Assembly: GCF_002142215.1 (NCBI RefSeq)
Contig: NZ_NAST01000012.1
Span: 22,969 to 86,968 of the forward strand
DNA length: 64,000 nt
Direction of reading: 5' to 3'
Source of the DNA: Gilliamella sp. N-G2
Lineage (GTDB): Bacteria; Pseudomonadota; Gammaproteobacteria; Enterobacterales; Orbaceae
Shown piece by piece: positions 18,682 to 29,553 of the stretch. The notes below the pieces were generated by a model. That model ran no database searches. It saw only the letters and a list, made by a program, of their open reading frames with translations, and was not told where the DNA came from. The position numbers and the translations under genes were made by a program. Each line of letters begins with the position of its first letter. Positions within the stretch are counted from its first letter, which is position 1.

Positions 18682-19506
18682 TTATTCTAGAGAATTAAGA
18701 TTTGATATATCTGTAAATCGTTTTTTATATTTTTCAAATATATCTTTAATTGTCGGTTTAAGTTTAGTTTTAGTTAGTGGTGTTGTAATCAACTGACTAA
18801 CTTTTACTAGTTCAATATCGTCAGGTAAATTAGCTAATTTTGTACGTAAGACATTCACGGTTTGTGGATGAGGGTGACCAATAGCAATGGCATGTCCATT
18901 TTTTTGAGCTATTTTTATTGCCAAATCAAACTGCTGAGCAATAGCATATTCTTTTTGTTGATCATCTAAAAATACATCGCGTCCAATAACCGCTATATTG
19001 TATTCACTTGCAGCATTTTTAACTTGAGTCTTACCTATTGTTTTACTATCTAAAAAAAACATTGAATAGTGACTTAACGCCTTCATGACGTTATGCATAC
19101 CATTTAAATTTGCAGTCATTAAACTGCCCATATGATTATTCACACCAATCGCATAAGGTACACGCGAGACTGCATCATCAACGATTCTTTTTACTTCTAA
19201 CTCACTCATATAGGGAAATAGAGTATCTTTCTCTAGAGGTTGTTTCCCCAAAGGAGCCATGGGTAAGTGAATAATAACATCATTACCATGTTCATGAGCA
19301 ATGGTCGCAATCCGTCTAGCATTCGGTGAATGAGGTAGAACGGCAATTGTAATGTTGTTGGAGAATGAAATAATCTGTTCTTCATTGTGCTGGCGATAAC
19401 CAAAATCATCTATTACTAATGCTAATTTTGCTGCTAATACATTATTAGCATTAAATAATAAAAATAATACTCCTATTTTTAACAGATGTTTTATCATTTT
19501 AGCCAA
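18682..19506 (-). CDS. yibQ: Divergent polysaccharide deacetylase family protein YibQ
   Basis: The 274-residue protein has an N-terminal signal peptide (LLFNANNVLA) and a single NodB-like deacetylase fold. LALVIDDFGYRQHNE contains the first-motif Asp pair, and IAVLPHSPNA, VIIHLPMAPLG and GVNNHMGS follow. Conserved His residues appear in IAIGHPHPQTV. No catalytic activity has been firmly shown for this divergent branch that I know of. It overlaps the end of envC by 13 bases, as in the E. coli envC-yibQ unit, so a cell-wall role near EnvC is a reasonable inference. Confidence 0.9.
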   Translation of the reverse strand: MAKMIKHLLKIGVLFLLFNANNVLAAKLALVIDDFGYRQHNEEQIISFSNNITIAVLPHSPNARRIATIAHEHGNDVIIHLPMAPLGKQPLEKDTLFPYMSELEVKRIVDDAVSRVPYAIGVNNHMGSLMTANLNGMHNVMKALSHYSMFFLDSKTIGKTQVKNAASEYNIAVIGRDVFLDDQQKEYAIAQQFDLAIKIAQKNGHAIAIGHPHPQTVNVLRTKLANLPDDIELVKVSQLITTPLTKTKLKPTIKDIFEKYKKRFTDISNLNSLE

Positions 19507-20705
19507 CCACTTGGATCTAATGCTTTACCATCTCGACGAATTTCAAAATAAAGGCCAGAGGTATTTTGACCACCACTGGAGCCAACAATAGCAATGGGTT
19601 GTTGAGCCCTAACTTTTTCACCTACTTCAACTAAAACTCGTTGGTTATAACCATATAAACTCATATCGCCCTTACCATGTTCAAGTGCAACAACAAATCC
19701 ATAACCTTGTAACCAACTAGCTAAGATAACTCGTCCATCAGCAATGGCTTTAACTTGAGTACCATCTCTAGCATCGATGACCATCCCTTTCCAACGAAGT
19801 TCACCTTGTAATGCTTCACCAAATCGATGAACAGTATTTCCATTTACTGGCCAATTAAATTGGTGTTGTGGTTTACCAATACCACTGACTCGGGCCATTA
19901 ATGCTCGTTCGTTGGCATTAAGTGTATAATTAGTATTCTTTTGTTGTTTTTCTTCTATATTTTTTGCTTGCCTAGCCTCTTCTTCGGCTATTTTTTGGCT
20001 TTCTCGTTCCGCTTGGGCTATTCTAGCCTGTAATTTTGCTTCATTATCTTTTAGATCGTCTAATTTCTGTTGATTTTTCTGCATTGAGGATTCAAGCAGA
20101 TTAATAGTTTTTTTACGATTTTGGTGATTTTTTTCTAGGGCTAACTGTTCTTGTTTCTGTTTAGTATTCAATGTTTTTTGCGTGCTCTGTGTCTTTTTCA
20201 AAGCCGTTTTCTTTTCACTAAGTTGTACTTGTGTTTCGCGAAGCATATTTATTTGCTGTTGTCGTGCCTCATTAATATAACGAAAATAAGTAATAAGACG
20301 CTCATTACGCTCACTTTGTTCGCTAGCAAAAATGAGTTTAAAGTTGGTGTTTTTTCCTAACTTGAATGCACTTTCTAACTGTTTTGCTAACTCATTGCGT
20401 TGTTGTTGTTGTTTAATTTTTAAATCATCGATTTGTTTAATTAAAGAAATGATTTCACTGTCTAACTTTTTGAGTGTAAGACTATTTTTCTCAATTGATG
20501 TTAGTAATTTTGCTATTTTTGTCTCTTGATCTTTAAGATCATTAATTAATTGCGTTCGCTCTTTTTTTTGCTCTGCTAGACGTTTCTCTTGTTCTTCGAT
20601 TGAACGACGTAACGATTGTAATTGTTGATTATCATCTGCATACACAAAGTGTGTATTTATTAATCCAATAAAAAATATAATCAACAGTTTATGATAAATA
20701 GACAT
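19494..20705 (-). CDS. envC: Murein hydrolase activator EnvC
   Basis: EnvC is a periplasmic protein recruited by FtsEX that activates amidases AmiA and AmiB at the division septum. The protein is 403 residues (E. coli 419). It has a signal peptide ending near VYA-DD, a long coiled coil rich in Glu, Lys and Gln (about residues 25-250) and a C-terminal LytM/M23 domain. The LytM domain is catalytically degenerate as in E. coli EnvC: WKGMVIDA replaces the active HxGxD motif and GLYFEIR replaces HLHFEIR. It is followed by overlapping yibQ. In E. coli gpmM precedes it; here the upstream gene is divergent glyQ. Confidence 0.95.
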   Translation of the reverse strand: MSIYHKLLIIFFIGLINTHFVYADDNQQLQSLRRSIEEQEKRLAEQKKERTQLINDLKDQETKIAKLLTSIEKNSLTLKKLDSEIISLIKQIDDLKIKQQQQRNELAKQLESAFKLGKNTNFKLIFASEQSERNERLITYFRYINEARQQQINMLRETQVQLSEKKTALKKTQSTQKTLNTKQKQEQLALEKNHQNRKKTINLLESSMQKNQQKLDDLKDNEAKLQARIAQAERESQKIAEEEARQAKNIEEKQQKNTNYTLNANERALMARVSGIGKPQHQFNWPVNGNTVHRFGEALQGELRWKGMVIDARDGTQVKAIADGRVILASWLQGYGFVVALEHGKGDMSLYGYNQRVLVEVGEKVRAQQPIAIVGSSGGQNTSGLYFEIRRDGKALDPSGWLK

Positions 20706-20907
20706 GGCCTTTTTATTTTTGATTTTTTACCAAGCAACATAGATGGCTTCACTATACCGACAAATGGCTAAAGATGCAAAATGAAAACTATCATGTGTAG
20801 CTTAATCAATATAAAGTAATTAGGCATTTCACAAGCTCTAATAAAAAGTATAAAATGTAGCACTATTTAATTTGTAGAAAAATTAATTCAACCATAAAGA
20901 TAACATC

Positions 20908-21840
20908 ATGCAAAAGTTTAATGTCAAAACCTTCCAAGGTTTAATACTTACGTTACAAGATTACTGGGCTAATCAGGGTTGTACAGTGATTCAGCCATTA
21001 GATATGGAAGTCGGTGCTGGTACTTCTCATCCAATGACCTGTCTACGAGCACTTGGTCCGGAACCAATTAATGCAGCTTATGTTCAACCATCTCGCCGCC
21101 CAACTGATGGTCGTTATGGTGAAAACCCAAATAGGTTACAGCATTATTATCAATTTCAAGTTATCTTAAAACCATCACCAGATAACATCCAAGAACTCTA
21201 TCTAGGATCTTTAAAAGAACTTGGTCTTGATCCAACTATCAACGATATTCGTTTTGTAGAAGATAACTGGGAAAACCCAACATTAGGTGCATGGGGATTA
21301 GGTTGGGAAGTATGGCTAAATGGCATGGAAGTGACGCAATTTACCTATTTCCAACAAGTCGGTGGGCTTGAATGTAAACCAGTCACCGGTGAAATTACCT
21401 ATGGATTAGAACGACTAGCAATGTATATCCAAGGTGTAGATAGTGTTTACGACTTAGTTTGGAGCGATGGAGCATTTGGTAAAACTACTTATGGTGATGT
21501 TTTTCATCAAAATGAAGTCGAACAATCAACCTATAATTTCGAATACGCTAATATTGATTTCTTATTTTATTGTTTTGAACAACATGAAAAAGAAGCAAAA
21601 TTATTACTTGAATTAGAAAAACCACTACCGTTACCAGCTTACGAACGTATTTTGAAAGCAGCTCACTGTTTTAATTTATTAGATGCTCGTAAAGCAATTT
21701 CGGTAACCGAACGCCAACGTTATATATTGCGAATCAGAACACTAACCAAAATGGTGGCTGAAGCATATTACGCATCTCGTGAAGCACTAGGATTTCCAAT
21801 GTGCCAAAATTCAAGTTCTAAAACAAATGCAGCAAAGTAG
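20908..21840 (+). CDS. glyQ: Glycyl-tRNA synthetase alpha subunit
   Basis: GlyQ forms an alpha2beta2 glycyl-tRNA synthetase with GlyS and carries the aminoacylation active site. The protein is 310 residues (E. coli 303). Conserved features include [69 protein letters not shown] and [19 protein letters not shown]. The start is supported by alignment with E. coli GlyQ; the upstream ribosome binding site is weak. A TATAAAAT at 20849-20856 with TTTCAC 16 bases upstream is a plausible promoter. It is 13 bases upstream of glyS. Confidence 0.97.
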   Translation: MQKFNVKTFQGLILTLQDYWANQGCTVIQPLDMEVGAGTSHPMTCLRALGPEPINAAYVQPSRRPTDGRYGENPNRLQHYYQFQVILKPSPDNIQELYLGSLKELGLDPTINDIRFVEDNWENPTLGAWGLGWEVWLNGMEVTQFTYFQQVGGLECKPVTGEITYGLERLAMYIQGVDSVYDLVWSDGAFGKTTYGDVFHQNEVEQSTYNFEYANIDFLFYCFEQHEKEAKLLLELEKPLPLPAYERILKAAHCFNLLDARKAISVTERQRYILRIRTLTKMVAEAYYASREALGFPMCQNSSSKTNAAK

Positions 21841-21853
21841 GAGTTGATATATT

Positions 21854-23923
21854 ATGCAAAAAACATTTTTAGTGGAAATCGGTACTGAAGAGTTACCACC
21901 AAAATCACTCCGTACTTTAGCTGAAAGCTTTGCAGCTAATTTTATTGAACAACTTGATAATGCTAATTTAGAACATGGTGAAGTACTTTGGTATGCATCA
22001 CCACGCCGTTTAGCATTAAAAGTTTTGAATTTAAATGATACTCAACCAGATAGCAAAATTGTTAAACGGGGACCAGCAGTAAGTGCAGCATTTGATGCAA
22101 ATGGTAGTCCGACAAAAGCAGCAGAAGGTTGGGCTCGTGGTTGTGGGATTGATATATCACAAGCAGAACGAATTCAAACCGATAAAGGCGAATGGCTATC
22201 TTATACTCACAATCAAAAAGGTCAACCTGTTGTCAATTTACTTTGTGATATGGTTAAAAATGCCTTAAATAAATTGCCGATTCCTAAACCGATGCGCTGG
22301 GCAGCTCGTCAAGTTGAATTTATTCGACCTAGTCATACAGTCACTATGTTATATGGCGATGAACTAGTACCAGGTATCATTTTAGATATTGAATCAAACC
22401 GAATCATTCGTGGTCACCGCTTTATGGGCGAGCAACAATTTACTATTGATAATGCTGACCAATATCCAGAAATTCTTGAGCAACGCGGAAAAGTCGTCGC
22501 TGACTATGACAAGCGAAAATCAATCATTAAACAGCAAGCTGAAGAAGCAGCAGCTAAACTTAATGGTAAAGCAGACTTAACCGAAAGCTTACTTGAAGAA
22601 GTTTCATCATTAGTTGAATGGCCAGTGGTATTGACTGCTAAATTTGAAGAAAGATTTTTAGAGGTTCCAGCTGAATCATTGGTATATACCATGAAAGGCG
22701 ATCAAAAATATTTTCCTGTTTATGACAAACAAGGAAAATTGTTACCAAATTTCATTTTTGTTGCCAATATTGAGTCCAAAGATCCGCAAGTTGTTATTTC
22801 TGGGAATGAAAAAGTCGTTCGTCCACGTTTAGCAGATGCTGAATTCTTTTATAAAACAGACTTGAAGCAAAGCTTAGAAGAGCGTCTTCCTCGCCTTGAA
22901 ACCGTTTTGTTCCAACAACAACTAGGTACAGTTAAAGATAAAGCACTCCGTATTGAAGCCTTATCTGGTTTTATTGCTGAAAAAACTGGAGCTAATGTTG
23001 AACAAGCCAAACGAGCAGGAAAATTAACTAAATGTGATTTAGTCACCAATACTGTATTTGAATTTCCTGAAACTCAAGGCATTATGGGACGATACTTAGC
23101 GATTAAAGATGGTGAAAGTATCGAAGTTGCCACAGCTATTGAAGAACAATATAAACCTCGTTTTTCAGGTGATGAACTGCCAAGTACTGCTGTTTCTAGT
23201 GCAGTTTCAATTGCTGAAAAAATGGATACATTAGCCGGTATTTTTGGTATTGACCAACACCCGAAAGGTGATAAAGACCCATTTGCACTTCGCCGTGCGG
23301 CAATTGGTATATTACGTATCATTGTTGAAAAAAGCTTACCTATTGAATTAGTTGAGCTAACAACTTTTGCCGCATCATTATATGGTAATAAGTTAACCAA
23401 TAAAAATGTCGTTGAAGACATTGTCAATTTTATGCAAGGTCGATTCCGAGCATGGTATCAAGAAAAAGGATTTTCTATAGATACCATTCAGGCTGTTTTG
23501 GCAATTAATCCAACCAAGCCTGCAGATTTTGATACTCGCGTTAATGCGGTAACACATTTTAGAACATTACCTGAAGCTTCTTCGTTAGCCGAAGCAAATA
23601 AACGCGTATCAAATATTTTGTCTAAAACCGAACACGCTATCCCTGAAAATATCAATGCTTCACTGCTTGAGGTAGGTGCAGAAGGCAATCTAGCCATGCA
23701 AATAGCAATATTGACAGACAAGTTAGCACCTTACTTTTCTGAAGGTCGTTATCAAGACGCTTTAATTGAATTAGCATCACTTAAAGCACCGATTGATACC
23801 TTTTTTGAAAAAGTAATGGTTATGGTTGATGATGAAAAAATTAAACTAAACCGATTGGCTCTTTTAAAGAAATTACAAAATTTGTTTTTGAAAGTTGCCG
23901 ATATTTCTTTACTGCAATCATAA
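21854..23923 (+). CDS. glyS: Glycyl-tRNA synthetase beta subunit
   Basis: GlyS binds and positions tRNA-Gly for the GlyQ subunit. The 689-residue length is the same as in E. coli. The N-terminus [19 protein letters not shown] is diagnostic. Other conserved stretches are [35 protein letters not shown] [36 protein letters not shown] and an HD-like segment [24 protein letters not shown]. The C-terminal anticodon-binding region ends [24 protein letters not shown] lies 10 bases before the ATG. Confidence 0.97.
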   Translation: MQKTFLVEIGTEELPPKSLRTLAESFAANFIEQLDNANLEHGEVLWYASPRRLALKVLNLNDTQPDSKIVKRGPAVSAAFDANGSPTKAAEGWARGCGIDISQAERIQTDKGEWLSYTHNQKGQPVVNLLCDMVKNALNKLPIPKPMRWAARQVEFIRPSHTVTMLYGDELVPGIILDIESNRIIRGHRFMGEQQFTIDNADQYPEILEQRGKVVADYDKRKSIIKQQAEEAAAKLNGKADLTESLLEEVSSLVEWPVVLTAKFEERFLEVPAESLVYTMKGDQKYFPVYDKQGKLLPNFIFVANIESKDPQVVISGNEKVVRPRLADAEFFYKTDLKQSLEERLPRLETVLFQQQLGTVKDKALRIEALSGFIAEKTGANVEQAKRAGKLTKCDLVTNTVFEFPETQGIMGRYLAIKDGESIEVATAIEEQYKPRFSGDELPSTAVSSAVSIAEKMDTLAGIFGIDQHPKGDKDPFALRRAAIGILRIIVEKSLPIELVELTTFAASLYGNKLTNKNVVEDIVNFMQGRFRAWYQEKGFSIDTIQAVLAINPTKPADFDTRVNAVTHFRTLPEASSLAEANKRVSNILSKTEHAIPENINASLLEVGAEGNLAMQIAILTDKLAPYFSEGRYQDALIELASLKAPIDTFFEKVMVMVDDEKIKLNRLALLKKLQNLFLKVADISLLQS

Positions 23924-23982
23924 TTATTTAATTAAATTTTACACTGTGGAAATAGTCATATAACCACCAATAAGGAATAACG

Positions 23983-24807
23983 ATGAACTCACAAAATAAT
24001 TTATCTTTTTCTGTTACTTTTGAACAAACTGTTGACTTTATTCGAAATCGAATTTTATTAATAGCAATTGTAAGTATTATTCTTGCATTATTCAGTACTA
24101 TTATTTCAAACTTAGTATTTAATCCAAATCTTATAATTAATCAACTTTATTATATTCAGAGCCCAACTCAAGTATTTACCTATTTGATAAGACCTTTAAT
24201 CTTACTATATATTTTATGCATAATTTGTATCTCAATTACACTAGCTATTCTTTATAATTTATCGATTAATGATAAACTCAATCCAAGTTTAATCTTGCCA
24301 AGATTATTACCTATTGCTCTAAATATATTAGGTTATACAATCATTTATTCTATAATATTAATTGCTCTATTTATTTTATTTTCATTGATAATGTTTATTT
24401 TAAGTTTCGTATTATCGGAAAGAGTACGATTGCTTACAACAATACTATTTCTTATTGCAGCTGCATTGATTTACTTTTCTCTTTTTTACTATTTCCTTGC
24501 TTCAACAATACAACCAAGTACAAAAACATTTTTACAAAGATTCATTGATAGTCACAAATTCATATTTTCAAATTGGCAATCACCTATTTTAATAGTATTA
24601 ATCAGTGGACTCATTAATATAGTACTTAATTGGTTTAGTGCATTACTCGGTAATAATATTATTGTAGGTGTAATTTTCTCAACATTATCTACGATTATTA
24701 GTTTCTTTGTATTTAGTTTTTTCTATCGCTTATACACTGTAAAAAATAATATTGAATTACCAAAATTAGATGAGAACGATCAACAAAACCAACAAATAAT
24801 TTCTTAA
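23983..24807 (+). CDS. YciC-like (UPF0259) multi-pass inner membrane protein
   Basis: The 274-residue protein is strongly hydrophobic with about six transmembrane segments and a polar, Gln/Asn-rich C-terminal tail. The first segment ([20 protein letters not shown] followed by SNLVFNP) and the last ([14 protein letters not shown]) resemble the ends of E. coli YciC (FFRNQFMTILLVSLL..., IYLFRLYMLI). Similarity in the middle is weak, so I call it YciC-like rather than yciC. Codon use is even more AT-rich than its neighbours because of the Ile and Leu content. Function is unknown. AAGGAATAACG gives a good ribosome binding site. Confidence 0.65.
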   Translation: MNSQNNLSFSVTFEQTVDFIRNRILLIAIVSIILALFSTIISNLVFNPNLIINQLYYIQSPTQVFTYLIRPLILLYILCIICISITLAILYNLSINDKLNPSLILPRLLPIALNILGYTIIYSIILIALFILFSLIMFILSFVLSERVRLLTTILFLIAAALIYFSLFYYFLASTIQPSTKTFLQRFIDSHKFIFSNWQSPILIVLISGLINIVLNWFSALLGNNIIVGVIFSTLSTIISFFVFSFFYRLYTVKNNIELPKLDENDQQNQQIIS

Positions 24808-24821
24808 TCTATTTCAATCAT

Positions 24822-24860
24822 GGATAATTTCTATTAATCAAAAAATAATAGGGATTATCC
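24822..24860 (+). other. Long hairpin after the YciC-like gene
   Basis: GGATAATTTCTATT (24822-24835) pairs with AATAGGGATTATCC (24847-24860) over 14 bases with two U-G wobbles, around an 11-base loop. No T run follows. It begins 14 bases after the stop codon and may be a 3'-end hairpin or an element upstream of ybaK. Confidence 0.5.
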
Positions 24861-24904
24861 GACATTTAATTCTCACATGTTATATATATTGTAGGGTTAA
24901 TATT

Positions 24905-25390
24905 ATGACTCCAGCCATTGAATTACTTAAAAAAAATAAGATTAAATTCAATATTCATCAATATCAACACGATACTAATCAGATCCATTATGGTCAAGAA
25001 GCTGCAAATAAATTGGGATTAGAACTAAATATTGTTTCAGGTCAAATATTCAAAACATTAATTCTAAGCTTAAATGGTGACAATAAAACATTAGCCGTTT
25101 GTGTATTACCAGTTGATTGCATATTGGATCTTAAGCTAGTTGCTAAAGTTCTTAATTGTAAAAAAGTAGAGTTAACCAATCCAAATCTAGCACAAAAAAG
25201 GACCGGTTATATAGTTGGAGGTATAAGTCCTTTAGGCCAAAAACAACCATTACCTACACTTATTGATGATAGTGCAGAACAATATGCAACCATTCTTGTC
25301 TCAGGTGGTAAAAGAGGATTAGAAATAGAAATATCACCACAGGATTTAGCTACTCAATTAAAGGCTAAATTTGCTAAATTAACAGTTTAA
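24905..25390 (+). CDS. ybaK: Cys-tRNA(Pro)/Cys-tRNA(Cys) deacylase YbaK
   Basis: YbaK hydrolyses Cys-tRNA-Pro, a product of misacylation by ProS, in trans. The protein is 161 residues (E. coli 159) with the single YbaK/aaRS-associated fold. Conserved features are [30 protein letters not shown], the catalytic Lys in that FKT segment, and [19 protein letters not shown] with the GGxSP loop, then [19 protein letters not shown] precedes the ATG. ProS is encoded at 9991. Confidence 0.95.
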   Translation: MTPAIELLKKNKIKFNIHQYQHDTNQIHYGQEAANKLGLELNIVSGQIFKTLILSLNGDNKTLAVCVLPVDCILDLKLVAKVLNCKKVELTNPNLAQKRTGYIVGGISPLGQKQPLPTLIDDSAEQYATILVSGGKRGLEIEISPQDLATQLKAKFAKLTV

Positions 25391-25465
25391 TGATTGATAA
25401 CGGAAAAAATTCATTAAAAAATAAACATATAAAATCATTGAATAATTTTATTATTCTAAAAAAAT

Positions 25466-25494
25466 AAAGCCATAACATTTTATGTTATGGCTTT
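25466..25494. terminator. Bidirectional terminator between ybaK and hupA
   Basis: AAAGCCATAACAT (25466-25478) and ATGTTATGGCTTT (25482-25494) form a perfect 13-base stem with a TTT loop. A-rich and T-rich flanks on the two sides make it a good terminator for both convergent genes. Confidence 0.85.
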
Positions 25495-25523
25495 ATCAAA
25501 TTCACTAACAAAAACAAAAAAAT

Positions 25524-25796
25524 TTATTTGATTGCTTCTTTTAAACTTTTGCCAGAAACAAACGCAGGTACTTTGCTTGCTGCAATTTTAATTTCTTTAC
25601 CAGTTTTTGGATTACGGCCAGTACGAGCTTTACGAGAATTAACTTTAAATGTACCAAAACCAACTAATTGAACTGGTTCACCAGATTTTAGTGATTCAGT
25701 GATAGCAGCAAGAGTTGCTTCTAAGGCTGTTTTCGCGGCAACTTTAGTAATATCTGCTTTACTAGCGATAGCATCTACGAGTTCTGTTTTATTCAT
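25524..25796 (-). CDS. hupA: DNA-binding protein HU, alpha-type
   Basis: HU is an abundant nucleoid protein that bends DNA without strong sequence preference. The 90-residue protein [18 protein letters not shown]... contains [12 protein letters not shown] and the DNA-contact arm [22 protein letters not shown]. Position-by-position it is closer to E. coli HupA than HupB (for example [11 protein letters not shown] and the absence of the HupB KER segment). The hemE-yjaG-hupA order supports hupA. GGAGATATCC-type sequence precedes the ATG (GGAGATA complement of 25798-25805 region reads as TATCTCC upstream on the plus strand). A 176-base upstream region probably holds its promoter. Confidence 0.95.
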   Translation of the reverse strand: MNKTELVDAIASKADITKVAAKTALEATLAAITESLKSGEPVQLVGFGTFKVNSRKARTGRNPKTGKEIKIAASKVPAFVSGKSLKEAIK

Positions 25797-25972
25797 GGAG
25801 ATATCCTTACATATTTATTTTATTGTTAAAGTTAACATTATAAGCAAATTTAATAATCTAATTTTGCTTCTGTAAACATCATTCAGATTACATTGCCATT
25901 AAATGTAGTCTATATTTGCTCAATGTTAAAGAAAAATTTAATAAAATTTAAAAAAATCACTCAACAAACCAT

Positions 25973-26566
25973 TTAATCGCTTAAAAAAACACCAATATTG
26001 CTAATTTTTGCTGACCGAATGTCCATTTTTAGGCCGCGAATCAAATCATTGCTTTCATTATTTTCATCAGTTAATAATCGATATATTTCCCATTGCAAAT
26101 CAAATTCTTCAATTACACAAGGTAAAGATGATTGTTCCTCTTCCGCCAGTTCAATATTATCTTTGGTCATTTCAAATTCCGCCACAGTAGTTGCGGAGAT
26201 ACTGCTAACTCTGGCTGTATGTTCCACTATTTCGCCACTGATAAAAGAGTGTAAAATCTCACTAAGTGCCTGACAAGCATCAATAGCAGGGTAAACCATA
26301 TATGGGCTATCATCATTGACGATTGGAATTAGTGATTCTAGTTTCTCGAGTTGTAAGTCAAAATTGATTTTTACATTTTCAACTAACAATGATTCCCAAA
26401 TGAGATCAAGAATTTTTTTATATCCAACAGCTGACAGTTCTTCATGTTGCAAATTGCAATAGTAAATAAAGTTTGGATACATTCGTTCACATAAACAAAC
26501 CATAAACAAACGCTGCTTCCAGACTGGCAACTTTGCTAGCCTTAATTGAACTGGATTTTTAATCAT
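25973..26566 (-). CDS. yjaG: YjaG, DUF416 family protein
   Basis: The 197-residue soluble protein begins [21 protein letters not shown] and includes [39 protein letters not shown] and the C-terminal WEIYRLL and RGLKMDIR, matching E. coli YjaG throughout. Its biochemical role is not known to me. Its ATG overlaps the hemE stop by 4 bases, and hupA lies 176 bases downstream, as in the E. coli hemE-nfi-yjaG-hupA region without nfi. Confidence 0.92.
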   Translation of the reverse strand: MIKNPVQLRLAKLPVWKQRLFMVCLCERMYPNFIYYCNLQHEELSAVGYKKILDLIWESLLVENVKINFDLQLEKLESLIPIVNDDSPYMVYPAIDACQALSEILHSFISGEIVEHTARVSSISATTVAEFEMTKDNIELAEEEQSSLPCVIEEFDLQWEIYRLLTDENNESNDLIRGLKMDIRSAKISNIGVFLSD

Positions 26567-27633
26567 GAATGAAACCTTTTTGACTGTTTGTGTACTGCAT
26601 CAACTAAATATTGCACATGCTCAATCGGAATATCTTGGTGAATACCGTGACCTAAATTAAAAATATGACCATTATAGTGACCAAATTCCGCTAAAACTGA
26701 TTCTACGTTAGACGCAATAGTTTCTTGATTGGCATATAATATTGCCGGATCTAAATTACCTTGTATAGAAATATTACCTTTTTGGTCGATTTGATTCAAA
26801 TCAACTGTCCAATCTACACCGATTGCATCACCCCCTGAGTTAGAAATCGCATCAAGCCATAAACCACCACCTTTGGTAAATAGCGTCACAGGAATATAAG
26901 AGGTAATATTCTGGCTTTTCTTACCACGTTTTAGTTGCGATATAATTAATTGCATATAGTGCAAAGAAAAACTACGATAACTTTGGTGACTAAGTGCTCC
27001 TCCCCAGGTATCAAAGATCATAATTGATTGCGCGCCAGCCGCTATTTGAGCATTTAAATACAGTGCCACACTGTTAGCTAATTTTTCTAATAGTAAATGT
27101 AGTGCTTTAGGTTCGCAATAAAGCATTTTCTTTATTTTAGTGAATGTCCTACTGCTGCCACCTTCAACCATATATGTAGCTAACGTCCACGGGCTACCAG
27201 AGAAGCCAATCAATGGGACTTTACCATCTAACTCTTGCTTCGTTAAGCGAATAGCATTCATGACGTAGGTCAGCGATTGCTCTGGATCTGGTACTGGCAA
27301 TTGGGTTATATCATTTAAACAAGAAATTTTTTTTTTAAATTTCGGCCCTTCGCCTGTTTCAAAATATAAACCAAGCCCCATTGCATCAGGAATAGTTAAA
27401 ATATCGGAAAAAATAATAGCGGCATCAAGGTTAAAGCGTTGTAATGGTTGTAACGTCGCTTCACAGGCCAGTTCTGGAGTTTGGCACATGGTCATGAAAT
27501 CACCCGCTTTAGCTCTAAGTTGTCGATATTCAGGTAAGTATCGACCGGCTTGGCGCATCATCCAAATTGGCGTGTAATCTACAGGTAAACATTGTAAAGC
27601 TCGTAAATAACGGTCGTTTTTCAATTGGTTCAT
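26563..27633 (-). CDS. hemE: Uroporphyrinogen decarboxylase
   Basis: HemE removes four carboxyl groups from uroporphyrinogen III to give coproporphyrinogen III in heme synthesis. The protein is 356 residues (E. coli 354). Signature motifs are [16 protein letters not shown] near the N-terminus, [14 protein letters not shown] with the catalytic Asp, [24 protein letters not shown] and the C-terminal [12 protein letters not shown]. It overlaps yjaG by 4 bases downstream. Confidence 0.97.
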   Translation of the reverse strand: MNQLKNDRYLRALQCLPVDYTPIWMMRQAGRYLPEYRQLRAKAGDFMTMCQTPELACEATLQPLQRFNLDAAIIFSDILTIPDAMGLGLYFETGEGPKFKKKISCLNDITQLPVPDPEQSLTYVMNAIRLTKQELDGKVPLIGFSGSPWTLATYMVEGGSSRTFTKIKKMLYCEPKALHLLLEKLANSVALYLNAQIAAGAQSIMIFDTWGGALSHQSYRSFSLHYMQLIISQLKRGKKSQNITSYIPVTLFTKGGGLWLDAISNSGGDAIGVDWTVDLNQIDQKGNISIQGNLDPAILYANQETIASNVESVLAEFGHYNGHIFNLGHGIHQDIPIEHVQYLVDAVHKQSKRFHS

Positions 27634-27716
27634 TTTTTTAGCTCTATAAATAGTAATAGAAGGTAAATTACATAGAACAATATACTATGATCAGATAAAA
27701 ATAGTTAATCTGACTT

Positions 27717-28622
27717 TTATTTGCGTTCTTGGTGTTGTGACAATATGCGTTGTGCGTACCGAATCAATGTTTCGGAAATATTTTGCATCACGCTACTTTC
27801 AGGCGCAAAACGATGCCAATAAAGCATTCGTCTTTGGAATAAACCTTCGGTTAAATTAACCAATTCACCATTTTTTAACTCTTGCTCGACTTGTAGCATC
27901 GGAATCATACAGCAAGCAGAACCTTGTTTAGCTAATTGAACAAAAGCTTCAGATGAACTGGTTATATGGCAAATCACACTACCAGGAGTAAGATTAAAGT
28001 TCTCTTGCAAGAAAGCTTGATGCATGTCATCCAAATGGTCAAATGCTACCGCTGGAGCTTTTAACAGCGATGAACGGGTTACGCCATTAGGGAAGTATTT
28101 TTTGGCAAATTCCGGAGAAGCAACAAAAATATAGTCCAATGCACCCAATAAATCCGATAAACAACCTGGTAATGGATTAGGTTGAATACTAATAGCCGCA
28201 ACCACCGTTCCTAAACGCAGTAGTTCTAAAGTATGCTCTTCATCTTTAACTTGAATATCAAAACGTAAAATATTTTTATCTAATACCGGTTTTAGAGCAG
28301 GTAAAAACCATGTCGCTAAAGAGTCTGCATTAATGGCGATGGATAATGATAGTGGTGTCGTATTTTGTTCATTGTCGCCTAACCATTGTTGTTCCAACAA
28401 TTCTACTTGATGCAATAATCCTAAAAGATGCTCCCCTTGTTTAGTTGCTTTTGGGGGAATCGTTCTAACTAAGAGTTGCTGACCAAAAAAGCTTTCCAAT
28501 TGCTTAATACGTTGCGAAACCGCTGGTTGTGTTATACACAATTTATCGGCTGCTCGTTCAAATCCTCGTTCTTTTATCACTGCATCTAATGCTTGTAATG
28601 CTCTATAATCTGGACGCTTCAT
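27717..28622 (-). CDS. argP: LysR-type transcriptional regulator ArgP
   Basis: ArgP (IciA) activates arginine export and several amino-acid metabolism genes and responds to Arg and Lys. The protein is 301 residues (E. coli 297). The N-terminal winged HTH reads [20 protein letters not shown] with the recognition helix at about 30-45. The effector domain matches E. coli at [54 protein letters not shown] and [17 protein letters not shown]. It is divergent from rpiA and next to serA, exactly as in E. coli. The 208-base spacer would hold both promoters. Confidence 0.96.
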   Translation of the reverse strand: MKRPDYRALQALDAVIKERGFERAADKLCITQPAVSQRIKQLESFFGQQLLVRTIPPKATKQGEHLLGLLHQVELLEQQWLGDNEQNTTPLSLSIAINADSLATWFLPALKPVLDKNILRFDIQVKDEEHTLELLRLGTVVAAISIQPNPLPGCLSDLLGALDYIFVASPEFAKKYFPNGVTRSSLLKAPAVAFDHLDDMHQAFLQENFNLTPGSVICHITSSSEAFVQLAKQGSACCMIPMLQVEQELKNGELVNLTEGLFQRRMLYWHRFAPESSVMQNISETLIRYAQRILSQHQERK

Positions 28623-28830
28623 AATCTCTTTACTAATGACTTAATCTACGCTTGGTCATTCAAGCTACTTTAATTTTGCAAAAAAATTCAAATCGTTTTA
28701 AAACTTTATAGATTTTCTAAAATTACTAATGATTTTTGCTTTCTAATTGTTTACTATGCCATATCTTAAATAATTTTGCTTTTAAAATTTTATTTTTTTT
28801 ATCGAAATTGGATTTACACACGGTGATATC

Positions 28831-29493
28831 ATGACACAAGATGAACTAAAAAAAGCAGTAGGTTGGTCTGCGCTAAAATTTGTTAAACCTGATTCATTAG
28901 TCGGCGTAGGCACAGGATCTACCGCAGCACACTTCATTGATGCCTTAGCTACAATGAAAGATCAGATAAAAGGAACTGTCTCTAGTTCAGAAGCCTCAAC
29001 CCAAAAATTGAAAAGCTATGGCATACCAGTATTAGACTGCAATCAAGTAGATAGCTTGGATATTTATGTCGATGGCGCCGACGAAATTAACCATCATATG
29101 CAAATGATTAAGGGCGGAGGTGCAGCATTAACCAGAGAAAAAATTGTATCGGCTCTGGCAAAACAGTTTATCTGTATCGTTGATGAATCCAAAATGGTAA
29201 ATGTGCTCGGCAAATTCCCACTACCTGTAGAAGTGATTCCAATGGCGCGCTCTTATGTTGCTCGTGAATTATTCAAACTTGGTGGCAAACCTATCTATCG
29301 GCAAGGTGTGGTTACCGACAATGGTAATGTCATTTTAGATGTTCATGACCTTATCATTGCTAAACCAATGGAATTAGAAGATCGAATTAATAGTATACCC
29401 GGTGTGGTCACAGTGGGATTATTTGCCAATAAAGGAGCGGATATCGCCTTAGTCGGTACCAGTTCTGGCGTAAAAGAAGTAACAAAAAAATAG
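28831..29493 (+). CDS. rpiA: Ribose-5-phosphate isomerase A
   Basis: RpiA interconverts ribose 5-phosphate and ribulose 5-phosphate in the pentose phosphate pathway. The protein is 220 residues (E. coli 219). Motifs are [16 protein letters not shown] (phosphate loop), [15 protein letters not shown] with the catalytic Asp, [13 protein letters not shown] with the catalytic Glu and the C-terminal [14 protein letters not shown]. The ribosome binding site is weak (CACGGTGATATC). serA follows after 60 bases. Confidence 0.97.
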   Translation: MTQDELKKAVGWSALKFVKPDSLVGVGTGSTAAHFIDALATMKDQIKGTVSSSEASTQKLKSYGIPVLDCNQVDSLDIYVDGADEINHHMQMIKGGGAALTREKIVSALAKQFICIVDESKMVNVLGKFPLPVEVIPMARSYVARELFKLGGKPIYRQGVVTDNGNVILDVHDLIIAKPMELEDRINSIPGVVTVGLFANKGADIALVGTSSGVKEVTKK

Positions 29494-29553
29494 ATTGCAG
29501 TTTTAATTTTGCATCATAAATTGATTTAAATATTAAAAAATAGAGAGGAAGAG

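Noticed and set aside
20706..20907. Riboswitch or T-box in front of glyQ
   Set aside because: No conserved riboswitch or T-box sequence is visible in this 202-base region; it looks like a plain divergent promoter region.
23074..23427. 117-codon minus-strand ORF inside glyS
   Set aside because: It is fully antisense to conserved glyS coding sequence and has no family features.
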